A stretch of DNA of 64,000 bases from Bremerella sp. TYQ1 (GTDB taxonomy: Bacteria; Planctomycetota; Planctomycetia; Pirellulales; Pirellulaceae): assembly GCF_020150455.1 (NCBI RefSeq), contig NZ_CP083740.1:1798001-1862000 (forward strand), read 5' to 3'. The notes beneath the pieces are model-generated. The model was not told the origin of the DNA. It made no database searches and saw only the letters and a list, made by a program, of their open reading frames with translations. Each line of letters starts with the position of its first letter. The stretch's first letter is position 1. Below, one piece after another: positions 61,764 to 64,000 of this stretch. Position numbers and translations under genes: made by a program.

Positions 61764-63011
61764 ATGGTTTCACGTGCACTACGAATCGTCGTTGTCTCTG
61801 AGGACCGTCAACACCTTCGCGACTGCTTCGACTTCTTCGTAGCGTGTGGATATGAAGTAGAAACTCGCTGCGATTCGGTCTATCGAGAGAACGATTCTGC
61901 CCAGAAAAACGATCTTTTGATCTACGACTACAACGGCCATCAGTCGAGCGTCGGGCATGACAACTTGTTCCGCATCGCTGTCGTGCCGGCCGATAAACCA
62001 GAGCTCGTTCAGAAAGCGATTTCCGAGTCGGCGGACGATGTCGTTTTGCGACCGGTGACGCCTGCCAAACTGCTTGTCCGTATCCGCGCGGCAGCCGCCA
62101 TCCTGGAGGCCCGCGTTGCCGTATCCCAGCAATTTGGGCGCGATCCGCGCAAACGATACCCGGGCGAAGGGGCATTCCTAGGCACACTCCAGAACACGAT
62201 CGAACAAATTTCGGTCCATGGCCATTGCGTCTGTGCAACCCTGTTTTCCGTATCGAACAGCCGCTCGGAACGTTACAGCCAGTGGTTGTCGGAGTTGGAA
62301 GCGACCGCTTTGCCCGATTCACGCATCTTCGAGCTTTCTGGCGATCGCGTTGCTGTCATCACTCCAGCGACAACGCCTGATCAAGTAACCCACTGGGCCG
62401 CCGATCAGATGGCCCAGGCATCGGTTCGAGATACTTCGCAATCGAACGTGCCTCCGCTTAGCGTCTCTGGCAGTTTCGTTAGCACGCGAAACGATTCAGC
62501 TAGTAGCCAACAAATATCGCTTGTGTTGTCCGATCGGCTCAACTTGGCGATGAGTCTTGGGGAAGGGCTTCTCGTCGACGATGCGCTGGAAAGCCAATGG
62601 CTGCCGCATCAACCGACAGGAAGCATCTTCGACGGCATGACTGCCCAGGATATTATGCGGCCAACGACGGTTCGCCTCCGCGATACCGATACGGCCCAGA
62701 ATGCCTTGGAAACGATGAAGCTATGGAACGCGGACATCGCTCCGGTATTCAGCAGCGATGAAACATCGTGCGGTTTGATACGTACCGAAGACCTGACTGA
62801 GCTGGAAGATAAACAACAAGCCATCGGCCGTTACTGCCTGCCGAATGTACCTCGCGTACGATGCGACTCCACATTCGACGAGTTCGTGGCGTTGTTCTCG
62901 TCGAACGATTCTGCCTGGCTCCAGGTCCTTCGCAACAACGATCCTGTCGGTGTCATCCACTGCGACGATCTGACGTCGATGAACACCCCGGTGATGGTTT
63001 CGCTGCCGTAA
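61764..63011 (+). CDS. Pseudo-receiver protein with C-terminal CBS pair
   Basis: 415 residues. The first 120 resemble a response-regulator receiver (RIVVVSEDRQHLRDCFDFFVACGYEVE, LLIYDYNG with Asp at the phospho-site region, DDVVLRPVTPAKLLVRI) but the acidic pair is replaced by SED, so phosphorylation is doubtful. The middle (about 130-280) has the trace of a GGDEF-like fold without the motif (FLGTLQNTIEQISVHGHCVCATLF; SGDRVAVITPA). The end is a CBS pair: TAQDIMRPTTVRLRDTDTAQNALETMKLWNADIAPVF and CDSTFDEFVALFSSNDSAWLQVLRNNDPVGVIHCDDL. Probably a sensor/scaffold. It is divergent from the FHA gene. Confidence 0.7.
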   Translation: MVSRALRIVVVSEDRQHLRDCFDFFVACGYEVETRCDSVYRENDSAQKNDLLIYDYNGHQSSVGHDNLFRIAVVPADKPELVQKAISESADDVVLRPVTPAKLLVRIRAAAAILEARVAVSQQFGRDPRKRYPGEGAFLGTLQNTIEQISVHGHCVCATLFSVSNSRSERYSQWLSELEATALPDSRIFELSGDRVAVITPATTPDQVTHWAADQMAQASVRDTSQSNVPPLSVSGSFVSTRNDSASSQQISLVLSDRLNLAMSLGEGLLVDDALESQWLPHQPTGSIFDGMTAQDIMRPTTVRLRDTDTAQNALETMKLWNADIAPVFSSDETSCGLIRTEDLTELEDKQQAIGRYCLPNVPRVRCDSTFDEFVALFSSNDSAWLQVLRNNDPVGVIHCDDLTSMNTPVMVSLP

Positions 63012-63158
63012 AGCTTTACGCACGCAATTTGCATCCACCAACAAGCTTTCGTCCTAACGGCCGTAATACCAAATCGGTATGCAGCTTTCGTACTTGGCCG
63101 CGAACATTTACCCGTGGCGATGCCTCCCTGTAAGCCGGAGTGTTTAACCGAAATAACA

Positions 63159-63184
63159 CCATGCCGACCTTAGCGACGGCATGG
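63159..63184. terminator. Hairpin between convergent genes
   Basis: CCATGCCG (63159-63166) and CGGCATGG (63177-63184) form a perfect 8-base stem. Modest T content follows on either strand. Likely terminator of the two convergent transcripts. Confidence 0.45.
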
Positions 63185-63204
63185 CATTTGAATCGGTTTG
63201 CACA

Positions 63205-64000
63205 CTAATCGTTGCCTGCGACGACGGTGAAGTAACTCCCCACGACCAGGTCGAAATACTCCGGTCGCATTTCCATCGGGAAGCCTTTGTAGACACAGTA
63301 ATTGCGGATCTGCGTCAAAAGGTCGCGCGGCTGGCAGCGTCGCATCGGACGATTTACTGGAGCGTAGTGATTGTCGATCAAATGCGTGATCGATTCTTCG
63401 TCGTAGCGGCAACCGAACTGCTTCGAGAAGATTTGAAAGAGCTTGTGGAACTCTTCCTGCGAAGCATCTTCCACTTCGATCTTATAAGGTATTCGCCGCA
63501 GAAATGCGTCGTCGGTCAAGTCCGATGGCTCGAGGTTGGTCGAGAATATAATCAACTGCTCGAAGGGAACCTGAATCTTCTTACCGTTAGGAAGTGCCAG
63601 GTAGTCGACACGGTTTTCCAGCGGAACGATCCAGCGGTTGAGTAGTTCTTGCGGCTCCATTCGCTGACGGCCGAAGTCATCGATCAGGAGGCTCCCACAG
63701 TTGCTCTTCATCTGCAGTGGGGCTTCGCAAATGTTGTTGATTGGATCGAAACGGATTTCGAGACTGTCCATCGTCAGCTCGCCACCAACAACCACCGTGG
63801 GCCGGCGAACTTTAATCCAGCGTTTGTCGAAGTTGTCGGACTTGATGATGCTGTTTTCGTCTTGATCGACCGCTTCGTGGAAAGCTGCGTCGAACAGCTT
63901 GATGAACTGGCCATCTTCAACAACAGTACGTGGAATCCAGATTTCCTGGCCGTAACAGGCCGTAATTCGCTTGGCGAGTGTCGTTTTGCCGTTACCTGGG
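63205..64000 (-). CDS. AAA ATPase, N-terminus cut by right edge
   Basis: The open frame continues to base 64000, giving about 264 C-terminal residues. Walker A PGNGKTTLAKRI appears at the edge, then CYGQEIWIPRTVVEDGQFIKLFDAAFHE, Walker B SLLIDDFGRQRMEP, the sensor-1 region LIIFSTNLEPSDLTDDAFLRRIPYKIEV, and CQPRDLLTQIRNYCVYKG near the C-terminus. It is an AAA-type ATPase of the MoxR-like or DnaA-like group, kind unclear. The N-terminal part lies outside. Confidence 0.82.
   Translation of the reverse strand, partial: PGNGKTTLAKRITACYGQEIWIPRTVVEDGQFIKLFDAAFHEAVDQDENSIIKSDNFDKRWIKVRRPTVVVGGELTMDSLEIRFDPINNICEAPLQMKSNCGSLLIDDFGRQRMEPQELLNRWIVPLENRVDYLALPNGKKIQVPFEQLIIFSTNLEPSDLTDDAFLRRIPYKIEVEDASQEEFHKLFQIFSKQFGCRYDEESITHLIDNHYAPVNRPMRRCQPRDLLTQIRNYCVYKGFPMEMRPEYFDLVVGSYFTVVAGND

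Noticed and set aside
1..64000. CRISPR array, insertion sequence or prophage
   Set aside because: No direct-repeat array, transposase, integrase or phage structural gene was recognised on either strand.

Overview
The window looks like a piece of a planctomycete chromosome, most likely from the Pirellulales (Blastopirellula/Bremerella/Rhodopirellula relatives). This rests on content: two DUF1559 prepilin-like proteins each paired with a small lipoprotein, small membrane proteins that open with an NPF[QE]SP motif, a methanofuran-type (5-formylfuran-3-yl)methyl phosphate synthase, a divergent Lgt-like protein next to a Tes-like radical SAM enzyme, a Ser/Thr kinase fused to a tubulin-like domain, and a Rho with a basic N-terminal extension. 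No insertion sequence, prophage, CRISPR array or rRNA gene was seen. Base composition looks even throughout, so this reads as core or slowly evolving accessory chromosome.

Layout. 1-2.7 kb: MarR-regulated RND efflux operon, cut at the left edge. 2.9-8.3 kb: Pro/Ala-rich secreted protein, MazG-like pyrophosphohydrolase, two NPFxSP membrane proteins, nitroreductase, uvrB and a TPR protein. 8.4-18.0 kb: large DUF11-type surface protein, NHL propeller protein, RNase D, NhaD-type antiporter, MfnB homologue, a small conserved-looking protein, a PHA-system protein and an ABC1/UbiB kinase. 18.1-26.0 kb: chemotaxis block with cheC, a double-Hpt cheA, cheR, a soluble PAS-PAS MCP and cheW on the minus strand, and cheY on the plus strand. 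26.1-34.4 kb: STN-domain secreted protein, HEAT/TPR protein, glpD-glpK, a small membrane protein and two tandem rhomboid proteases with a shared C-terminal extension. 34.5-38.0 kb: thioredoxin-YHS-YHS protein, a 1-kb non-coding leader with a near-consensus promoter, and rho. 38.0-42.4 kb: minus-strand membrane operon ending in the radical SAM and Lgt-like genes. 42.5-48.7 kb: tRNA-Ser(GGA), DUF1559 plus lipoprotein, tRNA-Arg(CCT), HTH-NTF2 regulator, YciI protein, VOC protein and a second DUF1559 plus lipoprotein. 49.0-56.7 kb: SLC13-type permease, MscS channel, cobalamin adenosyltransferase, cardiolipin synthase and a Pro/Ala-rich lipoprotein. 56.7-63.0 kb: kinase-tubulin fusion, FHA protein and a divergent pseudo-receiver/CBS protein. 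63.2 kb to the right edge: AAA ATPase missing its N-terminus.

The strongest candidates for undescribed biology are the kinase-tubulin gene with its FHA partner (about 56.7-63 kb) and the Tes-like radical SAM / Lgt-like membrane operon (38.0-41.8 kb). Both are inferred from motifs and gene order only. Start codons were chosen from Shine-Dalgarno spacing and family lengths; several genes appear to start at GTG or TTG.
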